Shown here piece after piece: positions 5,682 through 7,448 of a stretch of 7,448 nt of DNA (the first letter of the stretch is position 1; each line of letters opens with the position of its first letter). The translations under genes and the position numbers were made by a program. The stretch spans positions 1 to 7,448 of the forward strand of contig PUNR01000081.1 in NCBI GenBank assembly GCA_003551805.1, in the 5' to 3' direction. The notes below the pieces were generated by a model. That model saw only the letters and a list, made by a program, of their open reading frames with translations, searched no databases and was not told the origin of the DNA. Source of the stretch: Loktanella sp. GTDB taxonomy: Bacteria > Pseudomonadota > Alphaproteobacteria > Rhodobacterales > Rhodobacteraceae.

Positions 5682-6722
5682 ATGAACCAGATGTCTGCCC
5701 TGTCATCCGAATCTTCCCTCACGCGGCGGCGCAAGGCTGCGATTGTCGTGCAGATGCTGATCGCCGATGGCGGCAGCCTGCCTTTGTCTGACCTGCCGGA
5801 ATCATTGCAGGAACTACTGACAGGCGAACTGGCCGCCCTGCGTCTGCTGGACCGTGCGACGATGGAAACCGTCGCATCTGAATTTGCCGATGCGCTGGAC
5901 GCCATCGGCATGGCCGCCCCCGGCAGCCGCGACGGGGCGATATCGGCATTGGCCAACCATCTTAGCCCCGATCTTGCCCAGCGGTTACAATCGCAGATGG
6001 ACAGCGTGCGCAACGGCGATCACTGGCCAGTGATCGCGGATCTGACGGTGCCGCGACTGGTGCGGATCATGGAATCAGAAAGCATCGAAATCTGTGCCGT
6101 GGCCTTATCCAAACTGCCCGTCGCCAAAGCGGCAGAGGTGCTGGCAAAAACCCCCGGACCGCGCGCGCGCCGGATCACCTATGCGATGTCGCTGACAGCT
6201 GATATCGCCCCTGACGTCGTGCGCCGCATCGGCCGTGCGCTGGCGCAGGATTACGCCCAGAACGCCCCGATCGCCTTTGAAAAAGCGCCGGTGCAACGCC
6301 TTGGTGCGATCCTCAATTCCGCCACGACCGATACGCGCGACGACATGCTGGAAGGGTTGGGCGCGACAGATCCTGATTTTGCAAGCGACGTGCGCCGCGC
6401 GATCTTTACCTTCAAAGATATCGCACCGCGCGTGAAACCGACCGATATCCCCAATTGTATCCGGTCGGTGGACGCAAATGTGCTGACCACGGCGCTGGCC
6501 GCGGCGCTGGCCGGTGATGCCGATCTGGTGGCCTCGGCGGAATATATTCTGGAAAACCTGTCGCAGCGCATGGCAGGTCAGTTGCGTGAAGATGCCGCCG
6601 AACGCGGGGCGGTCCGAAAAGCCGATGCAGAAGCGGCGATGGGTGCCGTCACCACCGCCGTGCGCGAACTTGCTGACGCCGGTGTCATCACCTACCGCGA
6701 ACCGGATGGCGATTCGACGTAG
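5682..6722 (+). CDS. fliG: Flagellar motor switch protein FliG (divergent)
   Basis: This 346-residue protein of three FliG-like helical domains would form part of the C-ring that couples stator force to rotor rotation. The C-terminal domain is clearest: IFTFKDIAPR (241-250, the M-F-x-F-E-D position), IRSVDANVL (260-268), then LSQRMAGQLREDAAERGAVR (293-312) and AVRELADAGVI (326-336). R296 and E303/D304 match the torque-helix charges (R281, D288, D289 in E. coli), while the residue at the E. coli K264 position appears to be alanine. The middle domain has ESESIEICAVALSKLP (131-146) where EHPQ-type sequence is usual. The N-terminus keeps RRRKAAIVVQML (15-26). No other flagellar gene is in the window; it follows the HTH-less LuxR gene by 49 bases. 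Its TAG stop lies in a repeat. Confidence 0.85.
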   Translation: MNQMSALSSESSLTRRRKAAIVVQMLIADGGSLPLSDLPESLQELLTGELAALRLLDRATMETVASEFADALDAIGMAAPGSRDGAISALANHLSPDLAQRLQSQMDSVRNGDHWPVIADLTVPRLVRIMESESIEICAVALSKLPVAKAAEVLAKTPGPRARRITYAMSLTADIAPDVVRRIGRALAQDYAQNAPIAFEKAPVQRLGAILNSATTDTRDDMLEGLGATDPDFASDVRRAIFTFKDIAPRVKPTDIPNCIRSVDANVLTTALAAALAGDADLVASAEYILENLSQRMAGQLREDAAERGAVRKADAEAAMGAVTTAVRELADAGVITYREPDGDST

Positions 6723-6750
6723 GGTGGGTCATGACCCACCTGACGTAATC
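6719..6750 (+). repeat. GTAG-headed palindromic repeat (REP-like), copy 2
   Basis: GTAG (6719-6722) is followed by a perfect 18-bp palindrome GGTGGGTCATGACCCACC (6723-6740) and the TGACGTAATC tail (6741-6750) shared with copy 1. The TAG of the head is the fliG stop codon. The palindrome arms differ from copy 1 in compensating positions (GGTGGGT/ACCCACC against GGCGGGG/CCCCGCC), so the fold rather than the sequence is kept. It may also act at the end of the fliG mRNA, although no T-tract follows. Confidence 0.65.
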
Positions 6751-6789
6751 GCGTGGACAGGGCCGCGTGATCTGCGTAATCCTTGCACT

Positions 6790-7140
6790 ATGACACAGAA
6801 CACCACCCCCCCGCCCGGACGGCGCTGGCACGACATGGGCGGCCTGCCCGCAGATCAGGTGCCACAAGACCAGCATGATTTCGCGCTATGGGAAAAACGC
6901 GTCGATGCGCTGATGGTGATTGCCAGCAGCAAGGGCCATTTCACCGTGGACGGCCTGCGCCGCGTGCTCGAAGACATGGGCGAAGACGCGTTCGAGACGA
7001 TGACCTATTACGAACGCTGGATCGCCGCCATCAACCAGAACCTGGTCGAGGCTGGCGTCTACACCACTGCCGAACTGGCCCGCCGCATGACAGATATCGC
7101 CGCCCGCGGCACCACCTACGGTGACGCTTGCCGTGACTGA
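6790..7140 (+). CDS. Nitrile hydratase beta subunit, N-terminal half (ScnB-like)
   Basis: This 116-residue protein matches only the helical N-terminal half of nitrile hydratase beta subunits. It has HDMGG (14-18, the family's HDLGG), FALWEKRVDALMVIAS (31-46), LRRVLEDMGEDAF (56-68), MTYYERWIAA (71-80) and a VYTTAELARRM ending (90-100). In nitrile hydratase this half wraps the alpha subunit and supplies arginines near the metal centre. In thiocyanate hydrolase the same half is a separate beta subunit, encoded before the C-terminal half, as here. Whether nitriles or thiocyanate are the substrate cannot be decided. The ATG has no clear Shine-Dalgarno site; the open frame continues upstream through fliG in another phase, but the domain begins here. 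It overlaps the next gene by 8 bases, which implies translational coupling. Confidence 0.78.
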   Translation: MTQNTTPPPGRRWHDMGGLPADQVPQDQHDFALWEKRVDALMVIASSKGHFTVDGLRRVLEDMGEDAFETMTYYERWIAAINQNLVEAGVYTTAELARRMTDIAARGTTYGDACRD

Positions 7141-7420
7141 GCGCAGCTACATGCGCGTGCGCGCCGATATGCCGCCCGGCCATGTGCGCACCCCCGCCTA
7201 TCTGCGCGGAAAGACCGGCTGGGTCGAACGCAAGCTTGGCAGCTTTCCCAACCCCGAACAGCTGGCCTATCGCCACCGCCCTGCGCCCAGCCCACTTTTG
7301 CGTATCCGCTTTACCATGGCCGAATTATGGGGGGCCGAGGCCGAAAACCCGCATGACACGGTCGATGCCGAAATCTACGCCCATTGGCTGCAACCGGCAG
7401 AGGCCCCACATGCCCCATGA
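7133..7420 (+). CDS. Nitrile hydratase beta subunit, C-terminal SH3-like half (ScnA-like)
   Basis: This 95-residue protein matches the SH3-like barrel at the C-terminus of nitrile hydratase beta subunits. It has PPGHVRTPAYLRGKTGWVER (14-33), LLRIRFTMAELWGAEAENP (55-73) and DAEIYAHWLQPAE (78-90). It should pair with the preceding protein to rebuild a full beta subunit around the catalytic alpha-type subunit. I chose the GTG at 7133 because GGTGACG lies upstream at suitable spacing; GTG at 7121 lacks a ribosome-binding site, and ATG at 7151 would cut the first conserved strand. The stop overlaps the next gene by 11 bases. The two halves are in different frames with separate starts, so this is an established gene split rather than a single sequencing error. 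Confidence 0.8.
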   Translation: MTERSYMRVRADMPPGHVRTPAYLRGKTGWVERKLGSFPNPEQLAYRHRPAPSPLLRIRFTMAELWGAEAENPHDTVDAEIYAHWLQPAEAPHAP

Positions 7421-7448
7421 CCACCCCCACCGCCCCGATGACGACCAA
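7410..7448 (+). CDS. Nitrile hydratase alpha-type subunit, N-terminus (partial)
   Basis: Only 13 codons are present before the window ends (MPHDHPHRPDDDQ). The His/Asp-rich opening is typical of nitrile hydratase alpha subunits, whose metal claw Cys-rich motif would lie further right. AGAGG (7399-7403) precedes the ATG at good spacing. The 11-base overlap with the preceding gene supports the start. With only the N-terminus visible, nitrile hydratase alpha and thiocyanate hydrolase gamma cannot be told apart. Confidence 0.65.
   Translation, partial: MPHDHPHRPDDDQ

Noticed and set aside
6514..6789. Upstream extension of the nitrile hydratase N-half into fliG
   Set aside because: The extra residues come from an alternative frame of fliG and the repeat; the domain begins with HDMGG just after the ATG at 6790.
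1..7448. tRNA, rRNA, CRISPR array or insertion sequence
   Set aside because: I saw no cloverleaf with conserved TTC/CCA arms, no rRNA-like sequence, no regularly spaced direct repeats and no transposase frame.

Overview
The window looks like chromosomal DNA of a marine alphaproteobacterium of the Rhodobacterales (Roseobacter group). The support is indirect: GC-rich coding sequence, a glutamine synthetase tail and adenylosuccinate lyase of alphaproteobacterial type, a DUF6314-like gene, a Roseobacter-style LuxI, and a divergent alphaproteobacterial FliG. I ran no database search, so all names rest on recognised motifs.

Layout. Positions 1-119 hold the end of glnA (+), closed by a strong hairpin terminator. 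On the minus strand follow a DEDDh-type 3'-5' exonuclease gene (282-890) with visibly lower GC, the biotin transporter gene bioY (1050-1655) with its own terminator, and a small DUF6314-like gene (1739-2161). purB (2253-3557, +) is divergent from these. It converges on luxI at a long GC-rich hairpin.

The centre (3612-5632) is a quorum-sensing locus. luxI (-) lies downstream of a complete luxR (-). luxR is divergent from a second LuxR-type gene (+) that keeps the whole signal-binding domain and its invariant residues but ends before the DNA-binding helix-turn-helix. A gapped motif recurs upstream of luxI and upstream of the HTH-less gene, in the same orientation relative to each. The likely logic is LuxI making an acyl-homoserine lactone, LuxR reading it, and the HTH-less paralogue acting as signal sink or heterodimer partner. 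This logic is inferred.

49 bp after the HTH-less gene lies fliG (5682-6722, +), a flagellar motor switch protein outside any visible flagellar cluster. It is preceded by a degenerate CtrA-like site and a hairpin covering its ribosome-binding site. The right end (6790-7448) starts a nitrile hydratase/thiocyanate hydrolase type operon. There the beta subunit is split into two small overlapping genes, followed by the first codons of the metal-binding alpha-type subunit. Two GTAG-headed palindromic repeats (1727-1762 and 6719-6750) share a tail and each contains a stop codon of the adjacent gene. No gene-free stretch exceeds 300 bases; 176-281 and 891-994 show nothing convincing.
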